From NCBI GenBank assembly GCA_019914995.1, contig CM034137.1, forward strand, positions 6,847,155-6,911,154: 64,000 nt of DNA, given 5' to 3'. A model generated the notes under the pieces. It was not told where the DNA came from. It did not search any database and worked only from the letters and a program-made list of their open reading frames with translations. Below are positions 47,723-59,255 of this stretch, piece by piece. Origin of the DNA: Acanthochlamys bracteata. Taxonomy: Eukaryota; Streptophyta; Magnoliopsida; Pandanales; Velloziaceae. The number at the start of each line of letters is the position of its first letter. Position 1 is the first letter of the stretch. The translations under genes and the position numbers were made by a program.

Positions 47723-48476
47723 CTGGAGAACAAGTTCCAGTCACCATTCCATAGGAGCAATAGCAAAGCTGATGATTGGAAGATACCGGACTGTATCCAC
47801 AAATGCCTCCAGAAAGCGTGCAGTTGCTACACCACCCTTTTCCAGCTTGCCATTTCAACGAAAACCCCTCGTGCATGGCACCAACCAAATTTCCGTTCTC
47901 CAACTCTTGCTCTGCAACCATATCCATCATAACTAATGAAGTAGAACTACAGTTCTCCGGCGCATCAGTAGCACTATTTTCAATCTTATAGTAAGAATTC
48001 CCACACTCTGTAATCTGATAGACGGATTTGCTCGAGCTCGGTTTAGTGCAGTTGAAATACACTGTCAGATTAAAATCACGCCCCGAGAAATCATACAAGG
48101 AAGAATCTATGTTGATATTCCTGTGTAGGACATTACAGAACTTATCATCATCAACATCTCGATCAAGTAAACTGATGATATGATTCATGTAGTCGATACC
48201 GAGAACTTTGTACACGCTGCCGGGGGAGATTTGAATCGTGAGGGTTGAAGTTTTGTTATCGCAGTGAAGGTAGTACTTCGGATGGCCGCAGTAAGCCGGG
48301 CAGTCTTCTATTCGGAAGGGGTAACCGATAACAACACTGGAGTTGCCGCAGACATGCGACTTCGGTCGGCATGCCTCGTACAGCGAAGACTCGTCGTTGC
48401 CGAAGACGACAATGATTGGCATACTTGAGAGCGTGATCAGCAGAAGAAGGAAGAGATTGAAGTCCGAATGTTTCAT
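47723..48476 (-). CDS. LRK10-like ectodomain exon E (no kinase attached)
   Basis: Intact exon of an LRK10L-2-type receptor: signal peptide (MKHSDFNLFLLLLITLSSMP), GUB_WAK_bind-like domain (CRPKSHVCGNSSVVIGYPFR, YCGHPKYYLHCDNK), a spacer with N-glycosylation sites, and the WAK_assoc-like end (GFSLKWQAGKGWCSNCTLSG, GICGY, LCYCSYG, CSPG). It ends at the donor CCAG|GTATGT, after the first base of a codon as in gene A; the reading frame itself would run on to a stop at 47667. No TM or kinase exon is found in the 9 kb before the next ectodomain exon (D). A MITE sits at about -66 to -277 from the ATG. E' at 63348 is its inverted homologue. Confidence 0.8.
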
Positions 48477-48542
48477 TTATGGAGAAGGAAAAAAATGAGC
48501 AAAAGAAGAAAGTGGTAGATCATGAAGTTGTATACGTAATTA

Positions 48543-48753
48543 CGGTTTGTTTACTTTGAATCAAACTCATTGTTTTTAAATAATTTTTTTTAAATTAAAA
48601 TTATTTAATAAAAAATAAAATTTTATATTAATTTTATATTTAAAATAATTTTTAAATTAAATTTAAAAATTTATAAAAAGAATTATTTAAAATTTTTATT
48701 TTATGTTAAAATAAGTTTAAAAAATAAAATTTAAATAATAGATAAACACGACG
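48543..48753. mobile_element. Tourist-like MITE in the promoter of E
   Basis: Ends cggtttgtttac and gataaacacgacg, with TTA duplicated at 48540-48542 and 48754-48756. AT-rich and non-coding. It is absent upstream of the homologue E'. Confidence 0.75.
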
Positions 48754-48890
48754 TTAATGCTATTAGAACTAATTTGTGGTAGTTAATGGTTAAAGAGTTT
48801 GGAGATCGATTGACTCTTCAATATTGGAAGTATGCTTTTGCAAGAACACGGCGGTGGTCTGGATCTGGAAATTTGATTGGATCGTACTAC

Positions 48891-49138
48891 GGGTGCGTTT
48901 GTTTTTACTTTTTTTCAAAAAAGATTTTAATATTAATTTTATATTTTTTAATTATATTTTATAAATATTTAAAAAATTTATTTAAAAATTTAAAAAGTAA
49001 AAAAAATTCTATATAATAAATTTTTTTATTGTATAATTTTATTATTTTTTTAAAAATAAAAAAAATAAAACTTATTTTAAAAAATAATATTTTTTATTTT
49101 TAAAAAACTTTATTTTATAAGTAATTTCTAACCGCACC
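48891..49138. mobile_element. AT-rich miniature inverted-repeat element
   Basis: The start gggtgcgtttg is mirrored by the end aaccgcacc, around an AT-rich non-coding centre. Same family as at 15256. Confidence 0.6.
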
Positions 49139-50425
49139 GTAAAGCTTGTGAGACGTTCGGAAGTGTTTCGGATAAGAAATTTTGTTAGAAAATAAATTTG
49201 ATAAAAAAAGTAAGGAGCTTGTGAGTGACGTTCCAAAAATGAATATAATTTTGTTAATTTAAAAAATATATATATATAAATTATACAATATGTAATTTAT
49301 CTATATTTTATACATTCTAAAATAATTTTAAAAAATATTATATAAATTTATTAAAAATATAAGAGTTTTTAGAAATGAAAATAATGCAACGAGCACAACC
49401 AAACATTTCCTTGGCCACAAATTGTATAATTAAATATATATTTGGCATTGATTATTTAAATGTTTTCCATTTTATATTAATTTTTTTTCAAATAAATTTT
49501 ATAATACTGTAAAAACTTTTTAGAATTTTACAAAATATAAATAAATTATTTATTATTAAATTTTTATATATATATTTTTATTATAGTTTTGAAGTTTAAA
49601 AAATGATTAACTTTTTTTTGAACAACTCTTTTCTAATTTGATTATTGATTATTTTATTTGGTGGATTTGTTTGTTATATATGTTTTGAATATGTTTGTCT
49701 TGATCTTACCAGAATTGGTGTTGCTTTGATCAGCATCATTGAATTGGTTGGAACTTTTACTAATATAGTATCATTAAACGTTACAATTTTACAAATATTT
49801 CTAATTATAATTATCAATATTACAATTTTGTGTCATCAAATAATCATTATCTTCGAATGAATTTTAAATTAAAATAAAAAAGAATACTTTTTTATTTTCT
49901 TTATGAACAGAATTTAGCAAAAAATATAAGAAATATAAAAGTAGGAATTCTTCTCATAATTGGAGAAATATATACCATGCATCTTATTTTTTGGACAACA
50001 TAAGCACAAAATTGAATTTGATTACGGTGTATTTTTTTAGATAGAAAGTGAATTATTAAAAATAATTTATTATAAATAGTATTATTAAAAATAATTTAAT
50101 CTTTTTATTTTATTTAGAAAAAATAAGTTAGCAGTGACATTCTGTATGTTTTTGGGTAATGAAAAATAAATTAGAAATAATTTTTTAGTAAAAAAAGTGA
50201 CTTTAATAATAAAAAAACACACTCTAAATCTAAAGTTGAATTGCATATCCTGAAGTTGAACCTTGTTTGTGATTGATTATTATTAGATTTGAGATAATAA
50301 AACGGGTTTAACTTTAGTTTAAATAGATTCAACTATAGATAAGCAAGTTTGAAAAGTTTTGAAATGCATCGTAAGTAAATTTGGTAGCAAAATAAGATCT
50401 CTTTCGAAAATAATGTAGACACATT
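49139..50425. other. AT-rich spacer between the two receptor arms
   Basis: No gene is supported. It holds further AT-rich element relics (about 49150-49410 and 49440-49630) and a (TA)n run near 49268. The strand of receptor exons switches from - to + across 48.5-52 kb. Confidence 0.45.
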
Positions 50426-50676
50426 GGGCGTGTTTATCTCGACAAAAATTTAGATGAAATAAGTTTTTTGAAAGTCAATTTAAAAAATTAAATTAAAAAA
50501 TTAAAAATATTTAATAAAAAATAAAATTATATATTAATGTAATATTTATAGTAAGTTTTAAAAATAAATTTTTAAAAAAATTTATTAATAAAAAATTTTA
50601 TTTTAATTTTTATATGTATTTTATATTTAAAGTGAGTTTAAAAAAAAAAGAATTTGGGGTGTTAGTAAACACGCCC
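50426..50676. mobile_element. Tourist-like MITE
   Basis: Ends gggcgtgtttatc and gtaaacacgccc are inverted, with an AT-rich centre. No clear target duplication is visible (att / aga). Confidence 0.65.
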
Positions 50677-50763
50677 AGAATGGCTCAAATTAATGCAAGG
50701 CCAAATTAAAAGCAAATGAAATCCAAATCTTTTATCTCACTATAAGGAAAAACTCCTATAAAA

Positions 50764-51323
50764 TAGGGGTGGCAAAAATCGATCCGATCCGAAAATCCGA
50801 CCCGAAATCGACGGGTTCGGATCAAGCCTTAGACGGGTTTGGATCGATTTCGGGTCGCTCCAAAAATGACCCGAAAAATTTAAACACAGGTTCGGATCGA
50901 ATTCGGATCGATCCGAAAATGGCCCGTTTAACCCGTTTAACTATTTATATAATATATATTACTTAATAATTATTAAAAAAACAAAAAATTTGAATTTAAT
51001 TGTATATATATTTTTTAAATTTATCTTAATTTTAACTACTTTTTATTTAATTTATAAATTTGTCAAAATTAATATTTTTTCTTTTTAAATATATCATAAT
51101 TAATAATTTTGATATATTATTATTAAAAATTAATAATTTTTATTTAATAATTTAATTATTAAATGGGTCGATCCGAGTTTGATTTGGTTATAAATAGGTT
51201 GGGTTAGGGTTGACAATTTTGATCCATATAAATAAATGGGTCGGATTAGGGTTGAATATTTTTTACCCAATTATTATATAGATCGACCCGAAACCGACCC
51301 ATGAATCCATATTACCACCCCTA
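50764..51323. mobile_element. hAT-type non-autonomous element, 560 bp
   Basis: Ends TAGGGGTGGCAAAA and ttaccacccctA are inverted. An 8-bp duplication, ctataaaa / ctataaag, flanks it (one mismatch). Subterminal repeats of gatccgatccga and gacccg type are GC-rich, the centre AT-rich. This is typical of hAT miniature elements; no transposase. Confidence 0.85.
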
Positions 51324-51900
51324 CTATAAAGACCATAATAATTGGTCGGTATTAGAAAAAATAGATCGCTATTACTATTTATGATTCAAAAAAATACGAT
51401 TGCAAATATGGTTGTTGCAGGATCGTTGTCGGAACCTATAGCGACCAAGAAGCAAACTAGTCATTATTACATCGACCAAAAAATGATGGCCATAGTTGCT
51501 CTAAGGGTTTATATTTGAAATTGCTTTCAAAAAAATATTATATAAAAATAAATTATATTTTTATTAATAAAAAGAATTAATAACAAAATTATATGATATA
51601 TAATTTTTTGTATTTTTTAAATTAAAAAAATGTTATATTATATTATAAAAAATTTATTAAAATTTATAAAAAAATTAAAATGAAACGAAGTTTATAAACA
51701 ATGTTAAATATTTTCTAAAGTTAACTAAGACCACCACCGGTGTTGGTCATAGATTGACTATGGCAGCAAGTAGTAGTCGAGTTGGTCGCGTTCCAAAACC
51801 AACCGCTACCAAAACATTGCTTTAGTTGCTACTACCTGTACAATAGCAACTAAATCATAGTCTCGTCGCTATTACGGCGAACAGCCAATAACTTATTATG
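51324..51900. repeat. Left member of an inverted repeat pair around D'
   Basis: It starts with ctataaagaccataataattggtcg and contains atcgaccaaaaaatg near 51472. A partner in opposite orientation lies at about 53880-54075. Both carry agcgacca / tcgctat motifs typical of non-autonomous DNA transposon ends. An AT-rich stretch divides it. Confidence 0.45.
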
Positions 51901-52064
51901 CCTTCTAGAGATCAATTTAGTTGAACAATGAAATCAGTAAGTTTCTAGAAATTAATTTTGATACTTATAAAGGCTAACAATAAGAAGCCGTTCTACAAAC
52001 TACGGTTTTTAAAGCTTTTCTTAAAAAATCTACCAAAATTAAGATTATTTGATTCATCATCACC

Positions 52065-52839
52065 ATGCAAGACTACTATTACCTACTTCTCTTCATCTTC
52101 TACATCTCCCTACTCCCTCTGATATCTATCACCGGAATCGTTATAAACTCCACTGAAGTCCCCGGCTGCCATTCGTTTAACTGCGGGAACAACTTCACGG
52201 TAGCATACCCGTTTTGGATTTCCGTCGACGCAGAAACTTCCACTCCCTCTTTCTGCGGCTACTCCGACTTAAAACTCCAGTGCATTAACAACACCCCTGT
52301 TATCCAACTCGCCGGAGAAGAATTTGCAGTCACGAGCATTGACAATCAGGATAAAACCGTTAATCTGAAACTAAACGATGTCGCCCTCTATCCAAACGAG
52401 ACATGTCCGAAAAATCTCAGAAACATAACACTCGCCGCACACCTGCTGCTACAGTACACGCCGTCCGTTGCAAACCTCACCGTGTTCTTAAACTGCACTG
52501 GTGGGCCGCAACGCGGTAGCATCAAGTGCTTAAACTCCGGCGGTAATACGTCGTACGCTTATATAGAACACGCAATCCCTATGGAGCACAACTGGAGCGA
52601 TATATGTGCAGATGTAGTTAAGATTCCGGTGCTGCAACAGTCTTTGGTTCCGGCGATGAACGTTAGTGAGTTTTATGGAGAAATTGTTCAGAAAGGATTT
52701 GAACTGAGCTGGGCCAAAGTTAAAGGCGGCGAGATGTGCTCGCCGTGTGAAAACTCCGGCGGACGGTGTGGATTCAGTGAGGCTAATAACTTCGTCTGCT
52801 ACTGCGTCGATGGACCGCAGTCTCAGCATTGCCATGTTG
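52065..52839 (+). CDS. LRK10-like ectodomain exon D' (inverted twin of D)
   Basis: Same architecture as D: signal peptide, GUB_WAK_bind-like domain and WAK_assoc-like C-terminal cysteines, donor GTTG|GTACGT at 52839/52840 after the first base of a codon; an unspliced reading stops at 52895. The amino-acid sequence up to the donor differs from D at a single residue that I can find (PSVANL here, PSDANL in D), and the DNA is identical over long runs at synonymous sites. About 45 bases upstream and 60 bases downstream of the exon the two copies diverge strongly. No kinase exon occurs before C at 54870. First ectodomain exon of the right arm. Confidence 0.8.
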
Positions 52840-53302
52840 GTACGTATGTTATTTTGACATTTTCAATTTCTTATTCTTGTCTCTATTTGAAATGAAATCT
52901 TATTGCTTGATTAAATAATTAATTAAACTAGTAAATATTAGATTAAAGAATTAATAAAACTTGACTTATTAGCAAGCAGTTAATATCCTTCTAGATGATG
53001 TTTTGTTTCTACAAGTCATCAATATAGTTTCTAAGTTGGATTCCTAGGAAACGTTCGTGAGTTTATGTACTTCTTTGTGCACGCGTTTTCTTTTGTCATC
53101 ATTTTGAATTTTCGGTGAAAATTAAATCTAACTTGATGAAATTTTAGATAAAGTAGTTTACTTTTCATATTACAGTAAATAATAAAGTTTTTTATCATGA
53201 ATTATTCAATTTATTAAAAATTTGATCCACGAAACTTTATTTTGTTTTCCACACAAATTCAAATGAAGACCCATGCTCAAAGCCTCAAAAGATTAATGAG
53301 TT

Positions 53303-53785
53303 GGTTAAAGAAAATTAAAGAAAATTTTAGTCTCACATTACTTATCAATAATCTTGAAATAATATTTATAAAAATTTAGCTCGTTCATTTTTTTTATTAC
53401 CAATTAATTTTTAAAAAAATTTTAAAGTCATTATATTGTATCAGAACGGATTGGACCAGATCGGCTCAAGATATAGACTAAATTTAACTTTATTATCCAT
53501 ATTTATTGAAGATCTTTATGGTCCGTTTTATTTTAGGTCAAAGTTAGCCAGCTTTACTTCAGAACATATAGTCTGTTCCATTTAAAGAATAATTGTCTGC
53601 TATATTATAGGACAAATAGTTAATGTTATTTTAACTGTTCTTTGAAAGAACATTCTATTAGAGGGCAGGTGTTAAAAAAAAACTTAGTCTTACATTATTT
53701 ATCAATGATCTTGAGATGATTTTTATAAAAATTTGGGCTCACTCTTCATTATTAATTAGTTTTGAAAAAATTTTTAAATTCGTCA
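53303..53785 (+). mobile_element. Miniature LTR (TRIM-like) element between D' and C
   Basis: Two direct repeats of about 120 bases, 53303-53430 and 53670-53785, share tagtc-tacatta-ttatcaat-atctt and end in tcatta/tcaca. After the first comes tgtatcagaac, close to the tRNA-Met primer site; before the second comes gagggcagg, a purine tract. The interior is only about 240 bases, as in TRIM elements. Absent from the matching place in the left arm. No target duplication found. Confidence 0.6.
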
Positions 53786-53879
53786 CATATGCAAACTCGT
53801 TTAAACATTACAATTCATAATGTGCAATGCAAGGACAAAGACGACGACCACCCTAAAAGTTACCTGCAGATTCTTGACA

Positions 53880-54075
53880 TTGAGTTTTGAATGAGAACCG
53901 ACTATAGTTGTACGAGTTTCGGCGAACAAACTTTAGCTACCAACATTTTTTGGTCGATTATGATGATCAATATATGTTCAAAAATTATAAGTTGATCTTA
54001 TAACTAACAACGACCACTATAGCTAGCGATAGTCGCTATTGACCTTTTATAGAGACCAAACATTGTATTGGTTGA
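53880..54075. repeat. Right member of an inverted repeat pair around D'
   Basis: Its reverse complement starts ggtctctataaaaggtcaat and contains atcgaccaaaaaatg, as in the repeat at 51324. Together they bracket D' and the TRIM-like element. Homology to the left arm resumes beyond about 54720, so this block is an insertion relative to the D-B interval. Confidence 0.45.
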
Positions 54076-54869
54076 ATGGTAGCTAAGGGTGTATATCAAT
54101 TGATAGAAACTCATATTTTTTGGCCAAAAATTAGGATTAAGAAATCTTAAGCTTAACAATAAAATTATTAATTGTCCATCATCACAAATATAAAAATTTT
54201 AATTCACCACCTTGTCAAATTATTTAACTAATTCTGCAATAATTATAAAGATACTGAATCACTAAATTAATTAGAGTCTAGAAACAAAAAAAAACTTTCT
54301 TCAAGATTATTATTACTAAAAAATGCGAAGTTTAATTTTTGTAAGAATTCTTTTTTATTTTCTAAATTTATTAAAGGAGTTTGATTTGAAAATATCCTAG
54401 ACATTTTTAAACTAGTTTTAGGAAGATATCTATAACCTCTCCTAACCAATCTCTCAACCAGCTGACTTTCCCATGTTTTTTTAAGAACCGTACAAAACTA
54501 TTCCTCTAATTAATTTGACAGTATTTATAATACATTTTCATTTCAAATAGTTTTATATTTTAATAATTTTTTTATATATGTAAAACATTAAAAATTTTTA
54601 AATATAGATAAATTATGTATATTACAATTTTATATATATAAATTTTATATTTAAAAAAATATTTTCTAAAAAGTTTTAGAATAAACTTTATCTTTTAAAA
54701 ATATGAACCTCCTAATGTTCTAAACATCTACCTCTTCTCTCACCAACCACACCGAACTCCAACAAACCCAAAATAAATTCATCAAACACAACAAATTATC
54801 TCATCTTCTTCTTCTTCTTCCCAATTTCAACTTCTACACAAAATCTTCGACCACATTAATTTAAATTCC

Positions 54870-55758
54870 ATGACAACTCTCTTCATGAACAATAGTAGCA
54901 GTAGAACTACCTCACTCTTCTTGATTTTCATGATCACAACCTTCATTTTCAAGAACATCAATGGCTTCCCCGGCTGTCCTTCTCCGGTTACCTGTGGCGA
55001 CACAGGAATCGAAATCAACTACCCATTCTGGCTTTCAACTACTACAAACAACTCACAGACCTACTGCGGCAGCCCTTACTTAAATCTCACCTGCACCGGC
55101 AACAGTTCTCTAACCATATCCATCGCCGGAACCAATTACTCTGTCAAAGCTATCGATTATAACACTAATATACTCTCCGTCGTCGACGCTGAAATGTTAA
55201 GCAATCGCGACAGAGGTTGCGTTAAACCGCCGAGGAACAACTTAACGTTCAGGGGCGATGATTATCCGTCGATGTTCTCCTACACTGCTGCAGTTACCAA
55301 CATCAACTTCTTGCTCAACTGCAGCACAGACCACCCATTGTTCTGGGAAACAGCTAAGATTTACTGCTTGAGCACGGAGAGCAGTTACTCTTACGTCGTC
55401 ATGGCCGATCCGTTCGCGGGTACGGAGCCGGGCCAACAGAGCTTGTCGGATGTCTGTGAAGAGTTAGTTGTGGCGCCGGTGCTGCGTGAGAGAGTTGTTC
55501 AAGAATTCAAAGTTTTGAATGAGACGTACGGTGGATTGTTGCGTGAAGGGTTTGAATTACGGTGGGGAGATTATAAGGCAGTAGGCGACGGATCATGCCG
55601 GGAATGCGTAAACTCCGGCGGACTGTGCGGGGGTAAGAAGACCGGCGCCGGCGTTGAAGAATGGGAGTTTGCTTGCTTCTGTGCTGACGGATTGCACGGT
55701 CGAGATTGTGGCAATGGTAGTGATCAACAACAAACCATCCGAAGCAGCACTAGTCCTG
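54870..55758 (+). CDS. LRK10-like ectodomain exon C (no kinase attached)
   Basis: Intact ectodomain exon: signal peptide at residues 1-33 (TSLFLIFMITTFIFKNI), GUB_WAK_bind-like domain (GCPSPVTCGDTGIEINYPFW, YCGSPYLNLTCTGN), N-glycosylation sites, and a WAK_assoc-like C-terminal block (GFELRWGDYKAVGDGSCREC, SGGLCGG, FACFCADGLHGRDCG). The donor CCTG|GTATGT at 55758/55759 follows the first base of a codon, matching gene A; read through, the frame stops at 55778. It is the intact counterpart of pseudogene B. The 5.4 kb before F contain no TM or kinase exon that I can recognise. Confidence 0.8.
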
Positions 55759-56348
55759 GTATGTATCATGTTAATTAATGGTGCAATTGAATTTTTTAGG
55801 AATGTCATTGGTGCATAATTAGGCAATATCCTCTCATAAAATATGATTTGCTTCATAACTGAGAGTTTAATAAATAATTAAGTTATATAATTATAAAAAT
55901 TTATATTTTTTAGGAAAGTCATTGGTGCATAATAATGTTTCTCCGTCCAACTTAACATTAGGACCCCAAATGTTGAATTATAATAGGTTTAAAACACTTT
56001 AGTATTTAAACCATAATTGGCAGAGCCGTACCGGACAGTAAACTGATTGATCTGTAGTTAGCAGACCCGTACCGTCCGGATTGATTAGAAACTATTGAAC
56101 CAAACGGTAAACTGATTCGGATCTACAAACAGACTGTCTGCACAATCGACTCGATTCGATTCGGTTTGACTCAAGCGACCTGTCCGTCCAATTTAATCGA
56201 GATGTTAAAAAAAAAATTACTAAAAATTAATCATTGAAATTACTAAATAGGCAAGTTTTGATCGATCAAATCTATTCATTGAAATTTACTAATTAAAAGA
56301 AAAGTTATGTAATAATGTTTGTAGATTAATTGATTTACTTTTAACGTT

Positions 56349-56590
56349 GTGGCATCGGGAACGATGCCAAATCCGAAATGGATCGAGGCAAGTGGAGAGA
56401 CGAATCTCAACGTTCCATTCACAGTTCTATATGATTTTTTGATCAGTATCATGAGAGATGTTGGGAGAGGTTGCGATATTGATTATGAGGTAGCCATGTT
56501 TAAATGATCGTATCACCAGAGAAGAGATGGATATCGCAAGCAGTGCGAAACTTTTGAACTTTGGGCCTTTGGCGTTCAATTCAAGCCAAA
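56349..56590 (+). pseudogene. LEA_2-family (LEA14-like) gene fragment
   Basis: One frame reads MPNPKWIEASGETNLNVPFT, then VLYDFLISIMRDVGRGCDID and YEVAMF before a stop. The order P-x-W-I-E-x-S-G-E-T-x-L-x-V-P...Y-D-F-x-I-S-x-M-R-D-V-G-R...D-I-D-Y-E is that of LEA_2 (LEA14-like) proteins. It has no N-terminal part and continues only as broken frames to about 56590. A captured or decayed scrap, not a functional gene. Confidence 0.6.
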
Positions 56591-58174
56591 CAATAACGGA
56601 TTTGTTCAGTTCCAGTTCATCGTGCCGGTACTCACCATGCCTGCTTTGGTCCACGACTTCAAGATCAAAACTGCCGAGAGGATCTGTTAGTAATGGAGTT
56701 AGGAATTGTCAAAATAAGCTATAACGAGGTACTTTCTATTGATGAAAGAGTTGGTTGCAAATTTCAGCGATGTGTCGCGATGAAGAAGTTAGGAGTATTC
56801 ATAGAGAAGTGGAGAAGATTTGATGAAAAAACAAAGAGTATCGTGAAGCGGAGGAGAGCTTCAAGGAGAATCCATATGAATTCTTGTCAGTAATTTCTGT
56901 TGGCAAGTCGACACACAATATAATTGTTTGTTCCGGACGGTCAGACCGCGATCCGTCGACTCGAAAAGAGTTCAGCATCAATGCGTGGATCGGTTTTGCC
57001 AACTTTGCTTTAAGCATTGTTTGGATAATAGATAAATATAATGAATTAATATATATTAATTTTTTATTATAATAATTTATAATTTTTGTAATTATTTGAT
57101 TTTAGATGAGAGAAATTAATAAAACTATATAATCAATTTTTTTCATTTAAAACTTATTTAATTTTATTTAATTATATCAAACATTAATAAAAATAATTTA
57201 ATATAAAATATTAATCTAAAGTTATATTAATAAATTAATTTATATTATATTAATCAAATTAGTTCAATGTTATATTAATAAATTAGATTAATACAAATAA
57301 AAATAGCATTTGAATTTTTTATAAAGTTTTTTCTATTATCTATTTACTTATTTATCTTTCTAAATATAATTAATTTGATATTACTATATATCTAAATATA
57401 ATAAAATTAAATAATTATTATTTTTTTATAGGTTCTTTTATATTTTTTATTTATTTTTATATTTTTATTTGTTAACTATGTATCTAAACATACCGTTAAA
57501 CTTTAGTAACTTAATGACACAACACTTGTGTCATACTTGGTTAGCTTGTTTGGGAGCTTTTTCTGCATTTTCAGTTTTAAAAATACTATGGACAGAGTCA
57601 TAGAAAATATTCAACAATTTAAAAAAGAAGAATAAATTGTACGTATATGTATAAATTTCTCTCTTTAGAAACTTATTGAAAAAATTTCTAAAAATCTTAT
57701 TTTTAAGAAAACTTCACTTTTTACGCTATTCCAAATATGGCCTTAAGTTTATATTTGATAGGTCTATAAAAATTAAATTGTAGATTAAATTCTTGCGGAA
57801 CTTGAAAAATAAATTTAGTTTAGTATGAATGTTTTGTATTAATTTTAATTTTTTATTATTCTATATGAACAAAACGTTTTATAGTATTTGTAATTACATA
57901 TTATTTCTAGTTCTTGTAAATAATTAAAAAATTATAATTTGAAAGTAAAGAGATCCAAAATCCTATTCTTTTTTAAATAGGATTTTTTTTTAAAGCTGTA
58001 CTAACTAAGTTCTAGTGTAGTTAGTTAAGTAGGAAATATAAATTATGGTTCAATTTATGGACAAAATTGGTATCAGTTCCAACCTCTTTTTTTTTTTTTT
58101 TCTTTTTTTTTTTTGTCAGAACTGAAAACAGGTGTTCTTTCCATGTCTGCTAATAACATGAACTGCCAAATGTA
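56591..58174. other. Non-coding DNA after the LEA_2 scrap
   Basis: 56591-57000 is of better composition and may be more of the same insertion (56700-56890 has an open stretch rich in K/R that I cannot assign). 57000-57480 is very AT-rich. 57545-57745 is an AT-rich element relic. A poly(T) tract lies at about 58085-58116. Confidence 0.4.
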
Positions 58175-58406
58175 GGGCCTGTTTATTTTAAAGTAAATTC
58201 ATTTTTTAAAAATAAGTTTAAAAATAAAATTAAAAATATTTAATAAAAAATAAATATTTATATTTATTTTATATTATAAGTATAAAATCTGACATTAAAA
58301 TTTAAAAATAAATTTTTGATAAAAATATTTTATTTAAATTAATTAATTTATTTTGTATTTAAAATATATTTTAAAAATGAGTTTGAAGAGTTCGATAAAC
58401 GAGCTC
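58175..58406. mobile_element. Tourist-like MITE, possible GTA target duplication
   Basis: Ends gggcctgtttatt and gataaacgagctc are inverted; GTA occurs on both sides (58172-58174, 58407-58409). AT-rich centre. Confidence 0.55.
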
Positions 58407-58956
58407 GTATTGACTTTTCAACTCCTAGTACTTTAATTTTTTTATTATAATTTTTTATTTTATATTTTTAAAACTCTTCCATAATATTTTAAATTAAAAA
58501 AATTTTAAAATAACAAAATAATTCTATCGTAAAATTTTATTATTATTTAATTTTAATATTTTTCTATCAAAAGAATTAAGCTTGTTTTTAAAAACATTGA
58601 AAATAATTTTCTATTCAAAAAAACTTTTTCTAAGAGCATTTTTCAAGCATCTAAAGTCTTTTTCTTAAATGTCTTTAACAAAGGTAATGAACTAGAAAAT
58701 GGCAACAACTTGGGCATATCATATAGTTATAAAAGTTTTGATAAGTACAAATAGTAAACAAACGAAAATTTGCAAGTCTTGGTCAATCAATCAATTACGG
58801 GTAGGAAGTTGGTCTATTTGGTAGTAGTTGGGGAATGAGATATTTAGACATATTTGATTAATATGGAATTTCTTCTATCAAGAAGTTATTTTCGGATAGT
58901 TTCTAAAGTTTAAACCTCATTTTTCTGGAAGTCATTTTCAGAAAATTTTAACGTAA
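58407..58956. other. Intergenic DNA, no gene seen
   Basis: It contains an AT-rich relic at about 58425-58650 and featureless sequence after it. Confidence 0.4.
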
Positions 58957-59248
58957 GTGCGTATTTCAAATGTCCGTAATTGAATTGTGAAGTAAAAATT
59001 AGAAAATAGAATTTCTTAAAAAATAAAGTAGAAGTAGAGTTTAGTATCTGTGTTTTAATAGATTTTGAAAATATGTTGAAGATTAAAAAATATAGTTGTA
59101 TTGAAAAGTGTGCAAATAAAAAAGTTGGAATTAGAATTAAGTATGTGAAGGTAGAGTTCTAAATTTCTTATGTAATTGAAATATATGAAGTGCTTGAAAC
59201 TCAAAACTGACGAAAGAAAGTGGAGTTACGAACGTTTGAAACATGCAC
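58957..59248. mobile_element. Tourist-like MITE, first of a back-to-back pair
   Basis: Ends gtgcgtatttcaaatgtccg and cgtttgaaacatgcac, with TAA on both sides (58954-58956, 59249-59251). Confidence 0.75.
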
Positions 59249-59255
59249 TAACTAA

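Noticed and set aside
49645..49860. 71-codon hydrophobic open frame
   Set aside because: Hydrophobicity follows from the T-rich composition; no start context or neighbour supports it.
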